This document shows positions 11,433 through 22,227 of a stretch of DNA of 64,000 bases, one piece after another (within the stretch, counting starts at the first letter, position 1; the number at the start of each line of letters is the position of its first letter). The translations under genes and the position numbers were made by a program. The notes under the pieces are model-generated. The model saw only the letters and a program-made list of their open reading frames with translations, was not told the origin of the DNA and searched no databases. This DNA comes from Azadirachta indica (taxonomy: Eukaryota > Streptophyta > Magnoliopsida > Sapindales > Meliaceae), in contig CM040442.1 of the NCBI GenBank assembly GCA_022749755.1, positions 16,590,457 through 16,654,456 of the forward strand, given 5' to 3'.

Positions 11433-11547
11433 CTTGGTTACTCCCAACTTCTTCAAAACACTAAGTCTTTTTAAACTCTTATCTCCTTCTCTTGGAAGCT
11501 TTACTACTCATTTGGTGTCTAAGCTTTTGTAGGGAGAGCTATTTATA
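11433..11547 (-). promoter_or_regulatory. Promoter-like segment with TATA box and possible first exon
   Basis: The minus strand reads CTATAAATAGCTC (TATA core at 11541-11547). About 30 bases downstream is an A/G-rich leader, then a potential 5' splice site (AACCAAG followed by GTAATCC at 11433/11432). No convincing coding sequence follows. A small frame starting at 11511 closes after ten codons. It could be a promoter remnant of a lost gene or a chance match. Confidence 0.3.
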
Positions 11548-11703
11548 GTTGAAGCCAATTATTTTAGGCCATTGATTTCATTGTTGTACCTAATACTTAA
11601 CCAAATCTCAACCATCTGTTTTAGTAGTTGAAGCCAATCATCCTAAATTATTGATTTGATTATTATACCTAATAGTTGACCAAATCTCATTCATCTATTT
11701 TAG
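11546..11703. repeat. Tandem duplication, 79-bp unit, two copies
   Basis: Units at 11546-11624 and 11625-11703 both begin TAGTTGAAGCCAAT and continue through TGTACCTAATA or TATACCTAATA and CCAAATCTCA. They differ at about a dozen positions. They lie immediately upstream (minus strand) of the TATA-like box. Confidence 0.75.
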
Positions 11704-11897
11704 TAATTGGACTCCTTAAAATTGGGTTTAGTAATTAGATTTCTTTGATCTTTTCTATTTCTAAAACCTTAATAGTTAAGGTTGAGCTTGCATTTTGGGT
11801 CTTACTAAATAAGCACATTTAAAACTTTATTCACTCTTATAATACTTCCAAAATACTTCTAAAGCCTATAATCCAAACTAAGAATAAAAGAATTTAT

Positions 11898-13067
11898 GGG
11901 TTATTTTCAGCCTTACCCCAAAATTTATTGACATATGTTAGAAATACATCAAATTTTGTGAAAGGCATCACTCCCCCCCCAAATAACAATAAAATAACTA
12001 TTTTACCCTTACTTTAAATAAAATAAAAATAAAATAGAAAGAGTAACAACGATTTAGTCTCTAAACTTTGATTACATTAGGATTAGGACAAACTTGGATT
12101 GATTTTAACATGTTAGTCACTACTTTAACATAAATCCATTACATAGTGGTAAATTATAAATTTATGGTTATAGATTTGATTTAAATAATATATTATACTA
12201 TTCATCTTTAATATAAAATATAAATAGGTGGAATGCCCATTACCCCTTTATTTTTTTTGTTAATACCCAATTGCTCCCTATATTTTCTCTAATATCCCAT
12301 CACCCCTTAATTTTTATTTTTTTATCAATTTTACACTTCAGTTCAATTAATTTACAAATAGTAAAATCGAAAATATTAAAAATAATAAAGGGTAAAATTG
12401 AAATTTAGAAGGGTGATGGTATATTACAAAAAATATGAGAGGACAACGGGGTATTAATTGAAAAAATAAGGGGTAATGGACATTCTTCCATATAAATGTA
12501 AAGCCCTAATCTATTACTTTCATTGTTACCCTTATTCTCCGCTTATCTCCTAGTACACTACCACTATCATCACCTCTATTTTTATTTTTTTATCTTTTCT
12601 ATTATTTTTTCTTTCTCTATCATTTTTCTATCAATACTTCTTTCTCTTTTTCTAAACACAAATTTTCTGCAAATGATATCTAGAAAAGATGGTGGGAAAA
12701 ATCGATACATTTTTTTTAAACAATAAATGATAAGAAATGTATGCTTCCTTTGAATTTTTTATTGAATGCAGTGAAATTTTAATTTTTAGTATTGGGAGAA
12801 AAAATGAATTATATCCTAAAAAATTTTAACAAATGAAGACAAATGCAACAATGAGGACTAAAATGTTATAATTAGTTAAAGTATGTCATAATTTGTTATT
12901 ATTTTTAAGTTTAGGGACTAAAAGCTAAATATCACTTTTTATTTTTAATTAAAATAAGGGTAAATGAGTCATTTTACTGTTATTTTGGGGGTGAAGTGAC
13001 ACCTTTCACAAAATTGGTGGATCTATAATATATATCAATAAATTTGGTGGTAAGCTGAAAATAAACC
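11898..13067. mobile_element. Mutator-like non-autonomous element with ~110-bp inverted ends
   Basis: The left end GGGTTATTTTCAGCCTTACC is matched by the inverted right end GGTTTATTTTCAGCTTACCA. The inverted similarity continues for about 110 bases: AAATTTATTGA, then CAAATTTTGTGAAAGG, then a C-run, then AATAACA, TAAAAT and TTACCCTTA. No transposase is present. Degenerate direct repeats outside the ends (CTAAGAATAAAAG at 11878, CTAAGTATTAAAG at 13077) may be a decayed target duplication. A second foldback element is nested inside at 12228-12490. Confidence 0.75.
12228..12490. mobile_element. Nested MITE with ~110-bp inverted arms
   Basis: The left arm GGAATGCCCATTACCCCTTT pairs with the right arm, whose reverse complement starts GGAAGAATGTCCATTACCCC. 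The arms stay similar through AATACCC, TCCCATCACCCCT and ATTTTAC. The 263-bp element is nearly all arm. Flanking TATAAATAG (12219-12227) and TATAAATGT (12491-12499) match at 7 of 9 bases, consistent with a 9-bp Mutator-type duplication. No coding capacity. Confidence 0.75.
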
Positions 13068-13129
13068 TAAATCTGCCTAAGTATTAAAGTAAAATATGCA
13101 TGTGTAAGTAAATGTAACTCATACCGCTG

Positions 13130-13776
13130 AGGGTTGTTACAGCTTCAATCATTCACATGATATTTTTTTCAGTACATTTTATTCCAACTGGATTGTATCA
13201 TTGCATCTTCCCAGAAATTGTATTTCTTTGCTGGACATAAAAATTTGATTACTATAAATTAAACATCTAATTTACATGATATTAATTTTTTTATGTTTTG
13301 GCTGTGATTTTTCTACAAACACATAATTTACAATACAAGTGCAATACAGTTCTCTTAATCATATTTTAAACTTTATAAATTGATTATTTTGGTAGTCTAA
13401 TATTTTATATCAATTTTCTAGCATAGCTAGAGATCTATGGAGGAGACACAAGTAATTGTAACTAGTCAAAGTCATTTTAGATATATAGTAAAATCTTTTT
13501 CAAATTATTTTTGATAAAATTATCCCATCTATAATAAATTTTAAGAAATAAGAAAAGAACCACTTTTTGAAATCTCATTTTAAAAATTAGTTTTATTTTC
13601 AAATATTATATTAAAATATGTCCATTTAAAATTATAAAAGTTTAAAATTAACTGTAAAATCATTATTAAATTTGACTATCAATTACGAAATAAAAATAGT
13701 AAAATATAATATACTATTCTAACTTCTTTCTTTCCTTTTTTAATTTTTGTAAAAATATAATATAAAAACTTATAAA
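13130..13776. repeat. Intergenic repeat, copy B (left part)
   Basis: This aligns by eye with copy A (2280-2430 plus 8985-9960) and copy C (42045-42560). It is interrupted by the foldback element at 13777-15495 and resumes at about 15510-15580 with ATAAATTATTTTTAGCTAGCATATA, matching ATAAATTATTGTAACCTAGCATATA in copy A. No ORF. Confidence 0.6.
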
Positions 13777-15495
13777 GATATTAAAAAATACTCTCATGTG
13801 TGGGTTAATAGACAGATAGCACCGAATTTCTTTTTTCATTGTTAAGTTATTATCATATATATCCCTAGACTTTTGTAAAATAATAAAATAATATATATTT
13901 TATTTAATTATAACAATTTAATCTTTATTTTAATATTTTTCATAATATACTAAGAGTTAAATAATTTTTAATTTATTATTTCAATAAAAAATTTAAAAAT
14001 ACTATTATTAAGAAACTCAAACAATGAGTTATATTAAACTTGCATGTTAAAATATTTCTTACACTATTTTTTTTTCTTAACAATAATTTGATATTTAATT
14101 ATTAAAAAAATTAATTGAAATATTTTTTTTTACATTTTCTTTTATATATAATATATATTCATTTAAAAAATTATATTAAATTGATTATATTTTCTTTAAA
14201 AATTATGAAAATATAAACAAAATTTTTTAATATATATATATTGATACTGGAAAATTGTGTCTTCTGATATCACACAATAAATCTTGATTTTCAAATCTCT
14301 TTTTTTAATTCTTCTTCACCGCAAAACAACAATGCTCAAAGGATAGCCGGTTTCCCTGTGTGTGCTCTCCAATGCTTAAGTTAGCAAAGAATTTTATTTG
14401 AGTATTTCAATTGTGAGTACTAATTTTCGCAAAGTTTTGCCTTCGTTCAAAGTTTGTGCCTTGTTCTTTCAACCGCTGAGCTTTTATAGCTTCCAAAATG
14501 AGCTGCTTGGAACTGATTTTCAGCATACCATCCATAACAGAAGGTGGTTACCCACAAAATTGCAGTTGATTCCAACGATTTTTTATCAGGTTTTATTTTT
14601 CTTACTCGACTCGACTGTATTTTCTGCTCGACCATGAGACCACAACCGGCTGTGATTTACATCACCTAGATGAAGATAATTCACATCAAGTGGACGTTAT
14701 CCTAATCTCATGAGCATACCCTTAGGTGCTCAATGCAGCATATATTGTCCCCGAGTGCTTCCTAAACAATATATATATATATTACAAACAAATTAAAATT
14801 TTCTTTATTTTTTATATTTTTAATTAAAATTAAATTATATTATTTAATAAGAATATAAAATATATCTAATTACTAAATGACATCAAATTCTCTTCTTTTA
14901 TTTTACTTTTTTATTTATATTTTTATAATTTTTCTTAAGAAAATATAATGAATTTAAGATAATATTTTAAATAAATATATTTATATATAAAAGTAAAATG
15001 TTGAAAAAATATTTCAAATTTTTGTTGATAATTAAATATCAAATTATTAGTAGAAAATTAAAAGAAAAAGATTAGAAATATTTTAACATATAAATTAAAA
15101 GAAAAGGATTAGAAATATTTTAACATATAAATTTAATGTAACTTATTGTTTGAGTTTTCTAATAGTAGTATTTTTTTTAATTTTCTATTAAAATAAAAAA
15201 ATAACAAAAAATTATTTAATTCTGTGAAAATGTTAAAATAGGTATAAATTCTTATAATTAAAGAGCATATTGAAAAAAAAATATTAATATAGAGACTAAA
15301 TTATTATAATTAAATAACATATATGTCATTTTATTATTTTACAAACATATAAATATATAAATGATAATAACCTAAAACTAACAAAAATAAATGGGTATCT
15401 ATCTATTTGCTCAAACTTAAGGTGGTATTTTCTTTTTCTCAAATATTAGGGTATTTACCTATTAGTCCAAACATCAGAGGACATTTATCAATATC
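13777..15495. mobile_element. Long-armed foldback (Mutator-like) element
   Basis: The left arm (13777 to about 14225) and right arm (about 14925-15495) are inverted copies over 400-500 bases. Examples of matching left-arm and inverted right-arm words are TTGTAAAATAATAAAAT, TTATTTAATTATAA, GAAACTCAAACAAT or GAAAACTCAAACAAT, and AATAATTTGATATTTAATTA. The outermost bases (GATATT; inverted right end GATATTGATAAATG) also pair. The right arm carries a 37-bp tandem duplication (15055-15128) and an extra outer stretch. The centre (about 14290-14770) is clearly GC-richer than the arms and has no recognised protein. A 9-bp target duplication is not certain. Confidence 0.8.
14290..14770. other. GC-richer core of the foldback element, origin unknown
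   Basis: The core has balanced base composition unlike the very AT-rich arms. Short frames exist on both strands (79 codons plus, 62 codons minus) with no domain I recognise. The minus strand has a TATA-like TATAAAAGC near 14480. It could be captured host DNA or an unrelated promoter-like element. I cannot assign a source. Confidence 0.4.
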
Positions 15496-16520
15496 TCAAA
15501 TTTATGAATTATTAATATGTATAAATTATTTTTAGCTAGCATATATATATATATACATATGATGTATTTATACATAGATTAGTTTTTTGCATTTGTCTGG
15601 ACAAAACCCTAAATAAAAAAACTGTTGTTTGCTTGAGCATTGGAACGTTATAGTGGGGAAACTAGCATCTTTGCTTGCACTTGTCATTATAGACACATTT
15701 AGTGAAGAAGGAGACGGGGGTTAGATATTGACAGTAAAAAATCGGTAACAAGAAGTAATATTTTAGCGATACCATAACTCAGATTTTACTAAGAGAAGGT
15801 GATGTGACGATTAAAATATTGTTAATGTTAAATTTTCTTAGAGTTTGATGAGAAAAGCACATAGAATCAAATAAACCTTATTCCCCCAAAACCTTGCGGT
15901 ATTTTTGCTACATAATTACAAAATTTTTAGTCATGGAATATATTGTTAATTTTTAGTTCAACTTGCCTCAAATCAACATCATCATTGCAATTTCGGACCA
16001 CCGTAGAAAAGTTTTTATTTAATTTTCTCAAATGAAGAAATTAAAGATGCACTACTAACGCAAAACTGGCTCTGTTAAATTGAGTTCATATGGACTAATT
16101 TTTCAGTTTGAATATTATTGATTGATTAACTTTATATTAGTTGATTTTTTCAGTATATTTTATGTCGGTTCAACAAATAATTCAATATTGATTTGTTGTC
16201 ATCAAACATTTTGCAAAAATTTAGTGCCCTCCGACTATTGTCTTTTAAAATGTAAAAATTAAGTGATCTGGCAATTGCATAATAAATTTTATAATTTTTC
16301 AATGTCTAATTGATGATTGACATCAGCATGTAAAAGAAAATTTAAAGAGAACACCAAGCTGAGCCTTAGCATATTCAAAATCACATGAATATTTCCGAAA
16401 ACGTTAATAAATGAAATTTCTAGGAACGTACAATGATAACTGTTCTAATGTAAAGTTCTAATATAATGTAACTTTAAAAGGTCATTTTCCTCCAATATAA
16501 TGTATTAAAAAAAGAGATTC
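15496..16520. other. Intergenic tract; end of repeat copy B, then nothing recognised
   Basis: The first ~85 bases complete intergenic repeat copy B. From 15590 to 16520 I see no coding sequence, tRNA or inverted repeat. The segment 15600-15800 is less AT-rich than its surroundings but has no recognisable product. Confidence 0.4.
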
Positions 16521-16522
16521 TT

Positions 16523-17203
16523 AAGCTTTGTTTACTAGACTAATTAATTGTAGTGGTTTTAAAAATATTTATTAAGGTATATACTTTATTAGAAAATAAC
16601 GATTATACCCTTATTTAATAGTAGTTAACTAAAATTTTTTAAATTCTTAACTAAAAAAATAAAATATAATAATAATAATGATATGTATTATTTTATAATA
16701 TATTAATAATTAAATAGTTATTAATATATTATAACTGAAATATAAATTTATTTGTTTTATAATATACTAATGATTCAATATTAATTACATCTTAAAAATT
16801 AAATAAAATAAAACACAAATAAATATTAACTTATTAACGTATCTTAATGGAAATATAAATTTATGAACAAAATGCATAATAATACCATATTTATAATTAT
16901 ATTATAATTTTGATAAAATTATATAATTTATTAAAAATAAAATATATTATTCATAAAGTAAATAAATTATTGATATATTAACAAATATTATATTATTAAT
17001 GTGTTATGAAATAATATTATTATTGAATTTATTAATGTATCTAAGATAGGTATATTGTATTTTATCAAATTTTAAAGGTTTAATAACCAGTTTGGTAAAT
17101 TATTATTATTGTATAAGGTTATAATTGTCATATTATAATAAATTAGGATTTTAATGAGTATTTTCGAAACTATTAGGACTAATCAGTCTAATAAACTAAA
17201 CTT
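16523..17203. mobile_element. MITE-like element with ~55-bp inverted ends
   Basis: The left end AAGCTTTGTTTACTAGACTAA pairs with the inverted right end AAGTTTAGTTTATTAGACTGA. Pairing continues through a region with TAGT-TTT, AAAATA and ATTAA for about 55 bases. The interior is extremely AT-rich and non-coding. The right end abuts the copia LTR at 17204, so the LTR element may have inserted at or next to it. The target duplication is unclear. Confidence 0.6.
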
Positions 17204-18199
17204 TGTTGACTATACTATCACACAACTCTAATTTTGATAATCACAAAATGCAGTATCCAATCAAGTTTCATTCATGAAGACAAGACACAAGTGTAGAAGA
17301 TGGTACTTTTCATATATTTTATTTGTATAGGCTTGTGTTGTTGTAAGTTGTCATGTATTGAAAGAAAGTCCAAGTAGTTTTATTTATATCATATATTTGT
17401 GAAAGCTGGACTAAAATGCAAACTTTTTAAAATTTTAGAAAAACCGAGTTATTGTTCAAGTAAACTAGTAGGCCAAAAATGCCAGTCGACCAAAAATATC
17501 ATTCGGTCCAAATTGAGGACGAAAAGGGTGCAAAAGTCGGTTAAGTATCTGGTTAATTGTATTTACCACTCAGTTGATCAAGTTCGCCATTTGACCGATC
17601 GAATCTATTAACAATTCTAAGCATATTTTATAAACCCTAGAGTTCACAAAACATAAAATATATATTCTTGAGCTTAAATTTATGCAAACATACTAATATC
17701 TCCAAGTGCACTCAATTTCGTTATTCACACTTGAGGAGATTAATCTTCTAAAATTTTTCTCTCTTGTTCTATTTCAATTTCATTGTAAGAAAGTAAAAGA
17801 GGTGTGGTTTTTATCTTGGTTGAGAGATATTATGAGTGTTTGGGTTGAGTCAAGCATTGTGAGGATTATAAGATACCATAAATCATAGGATATGTAAGTG
17901 TTGTGAGTGAGCCAAATATTGTAAAGTTGTATGATATCATAAATCTTATGTTGTAATTATTAAACCATGTGGAATAAGGTTTGTGAGTAATGAATACTTT
18001 AGGTGGATCTTGAAAAAGTGGATGGAGGCTGGGTTGTTGTTGAACCACTATAAAACTAGTGTTTATTTCTCTATTCTTAAACTCTTATATTTGTGCTTGT
18101 ATAGAAATTGTGGATATTTAGGTTAAAATCTAAATTTGTTGTAATTTGCTATTAAAAACCCAATTCACCCCCGTTCTTGAGTTCCTTATTAGTATTTCA
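17204..18199 (+). repeat. Copia (SIRE-like) LTR
   Basis: A 996-bp segment starts TGTTGACTATACTATCACAC and ends TTAGTATTTCA. It has the layout of a SIRE-type copia LTR: CTAATTTTGATAATCACAAA near the start and AACCCAATTCACCCCC close to the end. A tRNA-Met-type primer-binding site follows two bases later. The rest of the element is missing: the sequence passes at once into LRR coding sequence. No second LTR was found. Short frames inside it (17399, 17706, 17866) are not genes. Confidence 0.7.
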
Positions 18200-18201
18200 A
18201 T

Positions 18202-18213
18202 TGGTATTAGAGC
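18202..18213 (+). other. Copia primer-binding site
   Basis: TGGTATTAGAGC differs by one base from TGGTATCAGAGC, the complement of the initiator tRNA-Met 3' end used by most plant copia elements. Its position, two bases after the LTR end, is canonical. Confidence 0.8.
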
Positions 18214-18421
18214 TCACTTCTCTAATAATATTGTCCACAAGAATGAAAGTATTAACTTCACTCAATTGCACTCTTTAACACTAAGAGGCCTACCACAACT
18301 TACAAGTTTAAGATTCAATATGGAGATATGTGAGGCATTATCAGCAATTCCATCAACATACATAGAAATCCTTGCAGAGGATGATCTCAAGGATTTCAAC
18401 ACAATACTCTTCAATAATAAG
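18214..18421 (+). pseudogene. CNL LRR block 1
   Basis: The open frame includes LHSLTLRGLPQLTSLRFNME and ends LFNNK immediately before GTATGC (18422). LxxLxLxxLPxLTS is the usual LRR pattern of this CNL class. The 5' side joins the copia primer-binding site directly, so the true exon start is lost. Confidence 0.8.
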
Positions 18422-18639
18422 GTATGCTCTCTTTTCCATTTGGTGGGTAAGATACATGTCTGCATCATTACCCCATGTATATATATATATATATGTACAT
18501 GTATAGGAAAGGATCATGGCCAAGGGTCCTTTTCTTTTTATACAAATTTTTATATCATTTATAAGTTGTTGGATCTAAGTACATTGATAGAATCATAGCT
18601 GAGAATCTTTCATAATGGTTTGTAGTGGGGAATGATTGA

Positions 18640-19060
18640 AGAAAGTCATATTTTGGAAAATCCTGCAAGTCTGGGCTATCAAATGGGATTAATTTCTGGG
18701 GAATAATTGGCATTCCAATCAACTTTATTTCCTTCCTTAGTTGTTAATTTACTTCCTTTCTTATTTTATTTTTTATTGTATAAATAAGTATGTTAAGAAG
18801 AGGTGAGAGCCAAGAAAAAAGAACCCAAAATCCTTGTATTTTTATATCTTTCTTCTTACTTAATAAACTTTCATTTCTTTGGTTCCATCACACATCCAAT
18901 AGTTGAGATTGAATTTAACATATACATTAATTATGATGTATTAATTAAACCTTAATTATATGGTCATATTCAATCTCAATAAATGGATATGTCTAAATTC
19001 AATGGTCTATAAATGAAGTAAAAATTTGTGTAGAAAAAAAGACCTGTGATCTTTCTCCTA
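18640..19060. repeat. Intron insert: LTR-like promoter segment and MITE-family fragment
   Basis: Within the intron between LRR blocks 1 and 2, 18775-18900 has TATAAATA followed by an AATAAA-type signal, resembling the promoter/terminator part of a small LTR. 18900-19040 (AGTTGAGATTGAATTTAACA, ATTCAATGGTCTATAA) matches the interior and right part of the MITE at 42626-42846. Boundaries are vague. Confidence 0.4.
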
Positions 19061-19118
19061 CATATATATATATATATATATCAAGCAAATAGTTAATTAA
19101 TAAAAATAACTCTTTTAG

Positions 19119-19594
19119 CACATAGCTTTCCCAACCCTAAAGAAGCTAAAACTGTCCTCACTTAACATTAAAAAGATACGGCTTGATCACTTTTCGGTAA
19201 TGTCTACTAATAAAAGTTTAACAAAATTAAAAGTGGTGGAATGTAGTCCTTTCAAATTTCTACTTTCATGTTATGTGGTTAATAATAGCCTTGTGGATCT
19301 TCAGGAACTTGTGATAGAGAAAAGTGAGTCAATGGAAGGGATAATTGACACAACCAAATTAGGAAGAGATGAAGAACAGATGATTGAATCCTTAGTTTTT
19401 CCTAAACTAGAGCACTTGAAACTCTTAGATCTTCCATCATTAACAAGATTTAGCATTGGCATTAATTCACAATTCCCTTCTTTATGTGAACTTTGGATTT
19501 ATAAATGTCCTAATTCAAAAAGATTCATCTCCATCAGCTCATCGGAAGAGGATAATATCATCCATGCTGCCATAAAACCATCTTTGATGAAAAG
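19119..19594 (+). pseudogene. CNL LRR block 2
   Basis: An acceptor CTTTTAG precedes an open run of about 155 codons with clear LRRs: FPTLKKLKLSSLNIKKI, LTKLKVVEC, LVDLQELVIEKSESMEGII, FPKLEHLKLLDLPSLTRF. The motif CxxMEEII-like (SESMEGIID) is typical of the family. A frame change near 19575 is inferred because the sequence before the donor reads FDEK in another frame. The donor is AAAAG/GTATTT. This is the best-preserved block. Confidence 0.82.
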
Positions 19595-19756
19595 GTATTT
19601 TTCTTTTTTGAATTTACAATTAACTAATTAATTTACAATATTCATTCTTTTAATTAAATTCTTCATTAATTTTCACCCTTCAATTTAAATTTGATTAATA
19701 TCTCCAATAAATGTCATTAATTATTAATTACTACAATTGAATTCTTTGTACTTCAG

Positions 19757-20035
19757 GTCGGACTTCCTAGCTTGGAGTTATTAAGAATTGAAAAGGTGGA
19801 TAACTTAAGAAAAATATGTCACCAACAACGTGATTCAGAATCCTTCAGAAAATTAAAGGACTTGAAGGTAATAGATTTTCATAAACTAATGAATAATTTT
19901 TTCGTTGAATTTTATTATGGGGAGAAGATTCGAGAGACTGGAGGGACTGTTTGTATGTTGGTGTAATTCAATAGAAGAGATCATTGATGAAGTTCTAGAG
20001 GAAGATTACTTCCCTATGGCTAGTAGCAATAGCAG
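19757..20035 (+). pseudogene. CNL LRR block 3, frameshifted
   Basis: The block begins after ACTTCAG with VGLPSLELLRIEKVDNLRKI, the typical start of this repeated exon. After FRKLKDLKVID a frameshift occurs near 19910-19930. The similarity resumes in another frame as CNSIEEIIDEVLEED. The donor is at 20036 (AGCAG/GTTTG). Confidence 0.8.
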
Positions 20036-20329
20036 GTTTGATGTGTTCTCTTGATTAATATTGCTTGAACTATCTAATCTACCAAACTCATAAGCATATC
20101 TCAAGGAATACATACTTTTGAATGGCCAGCACTAAAATACGTATGACTATTTAGATAGCAAATGACCCTTGTTCTTAGTTGATCACCATAAGGTATGAAA
20201 ATGAAAATAATTATCCCCATATCGATGGTGTTAATTAATTTGTTAATTGTCTCCACACTTGCCATAATTGTTTAACTGGACAATAACTGTTTTTTTTAAT
20301 TTTTATTAGCATTTGGTCGATTCCTGCAG

Positions 20330-20747
20330 CTTGCATTTTTGATCCTAAGGACTTTGGAAGTAATAACGTGTGACGGGTTGAGAAATTTGGTGACACTTTC
20401 AGCAATTGAAAGTTTGGGGAAACTTGTAAGAATGAAGATAATCAATAGCATAATGATGGAAAAAGTTGTAAAGATGCAAGTTGGAGAAGTGAAAGAGAAT
20501 GCTATTGTTTTCAGTCAATTGGAATATTTGGAATTTGGTAGTTTACCAAGAATTGAAGCTTTTGTTCGGGGAATTTCAGTCTTTGATTCCCATACCTGGA
20601 GCTAGTGGCTGTGAGTGGGTGCCCAAGCATGAAGACTTTTTCTTAAGGGTCTTACGCATACCAAAGCTACACAAACTGCAATTGGCAACAGAACAACGTT
20701 GGGAAGAAAACCTTAATTCGATTATACAAAATTTTTTCAAAGAAATG
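20330..20747 (+). pseudogene. CNL LRR block 4, frameshifted
   Basis: The block contains LRTLEVITCDGLRNLVTLS and FSQLEYLEFGSLPRIEAF. It then shifts frame near 20575 into PKHEDFF and IPKLHKLQLA, ending FKEM directly before GTATGT. The acceptor is CCTGCAG. This is the same exon type as block 7. Confidence 0.8.
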
Positions 20748-21104
20748 GTATGTATTTATTTGCCAAAATTTCTCTTACACAGTTATGTTTTATTTTGTTG
20801 CTTATCCTTTTTCTGGCTTGGATAGTTGTCTCAGTAGCACAAACAATTAGCATACTCACCTGGTTAGGTTAAGAGAATTTGAGTTATTTTCTTGTAATAT
20901 TTAATAAAGGAAAATAATACATATGTATATATATATATTATGTACGTGTAACACATAATTAGCATGCTCAAAACCAACTACAGCAACTTTTGCTAGAAAT
21001 TGATTCGAGTGCATTTTAGATCTACCACACAAACTTCTATAGTCAGTGCTCCATTAGTCTTGTTCCTGAAACACTTCCTGAACTGAATATTTTGGTTTTG
21101 TTAG

Positions 21105-21605
21105 GCTAAATACTGTGGCTTAAAGTTTCTTAAACTCTCACATTTTCCACAAGTGAGAGAAAATATGGCATGACAAAGAACTTTCCGTTAGCTTCTTCAG
21201 CAATTTAAGATGGCTGGTGGTGGACAACTACCCATTTATGTCAAGAGCTGTTCCAACCAATCTGCTACGATTCTTGAACAATTTGGAAATTTTGGAAGTA
21301 AACAAGTGTGATTCAGTGGAAGAGGTGTTTCGTTTGGAAGATCTAATTGCTGATAAATATTTTGGGCCATTATTCCCTAAATTTGAGAATTTGCAACTAA
21401 TAGATCTTCCAAAACTCAGAAGATTCTGTTACTTTAATTGGAATATAAGTGAAATGCCTAAATTGAATTACTGTTGACAGCAAATTGCTCTAATATGGAA
21501 ACATTCATGTCCGATGAGAACTTGATAGGAAAGAAAGAGCTTGAAGAAATGATCTCAGATGAGTACTTGCTTTCTGATGATTTACCATCACTGTTTGATA
21601 AAAAG
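21105..21605 (+). pseudogene. CNL LRR block 5, frameshifted
   Basis: The segment LKFLKLSHFPQVRE is followed by a frame change. FSNLRWLVVDNYPFMSRAVP, LEILEVNKCDSVEEVFRLED and FENLQLIDLPKLRRF then follow in an open run to about 21477. A further shift leads into CSNMETFMSDENL and ends LFDKK before GTAGAT. Confidence 0.82.
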
Positions 21606-21734
21606 GTAGATTTGTTTCCCCAATTGATTTTATCTTTCTTTTTTCCAAATTTCCTTCCAATGGCTTTTTGTCCTTAGTTCAGTCTCTTTTGATTAACAAT
21701 ATTAGTGCAATTATTCATTAATTGAATTCCTTAG

Positions 21735-22227
21735 GTAAGACTTCCAAGTTTGGAGAAATAGTAAATCTCATGCATGGATAACTTGAGAAAAATATGGCGA
21801 GACGAGCTCACTTCAGATTCCTTCCACAAGTTAAAATATGTGAGAATTGAAGACTAATGGATTCTTGAACATTTCTCGAAAGAATATGCTCGAACGACCG
21901 CATAAATTAGAAAACTTGGAGGTACATCGTTCTTATTCAATACAAGAGATAGTTGAACTTCCAAAAATCATTGTCGTGGACAATCAAGTCATCTCTAGAT
22001 TTGTGTTTCCGGAACTATCTACATTGCAACTATTGAATTTACTGAGACTCCAGAGTTTCTATCAAGAAAACTATATTTTTGAATGGACAATGTTAAAGAT
22101 TTAACGAGTGAAGGCATGCTTTAAAGTGAAGATATTATTTGCTTCAGAATTTTTGAGTCTCCGAGAGATGTATACGGATAGCCGACCTGATTTGCAGACT
22201 CCCATACCATTGTTCTTTGTTGACGCG
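21735..22227 (+). pseudogene. CNL LRR block 6, with stops
   Basis: The block starts VRLPSLEK after TTAG and hits two stops, then continues MDNLRKIWRDELTSDSFHKL. After a frame change it reads HKLENLEVHRSYSIQEIVEL and FPELSTLQLLNLLRLQSFYQ. It ends at a donor GCG/GTATGA after PLFFVDAV. Confidence 0.8.

Noticed and set aside
12523..12726. Hydrophobic 67-codon plus-strand frame
   Set aside because: T-rich tract inside the Mutator-like element. The hydrophobic composition is a by-product of TTT/CTT runs.
14398..14637. Frames on both strands in the foldback core
   Set aside because: Neither gives a recognisable protein, and overlapping opposite frames suggest chance. The core is reported as unknown instead.
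17399..18048. Three short frames
   Set aside because: They are inside the copia LTR and not conserved coding sequence.
18202..18213. Possible tRNA-Met gene fragment
   Set aside because: Only the 12-base primer-binding complement is present next to an LTR. No cloverleaf.
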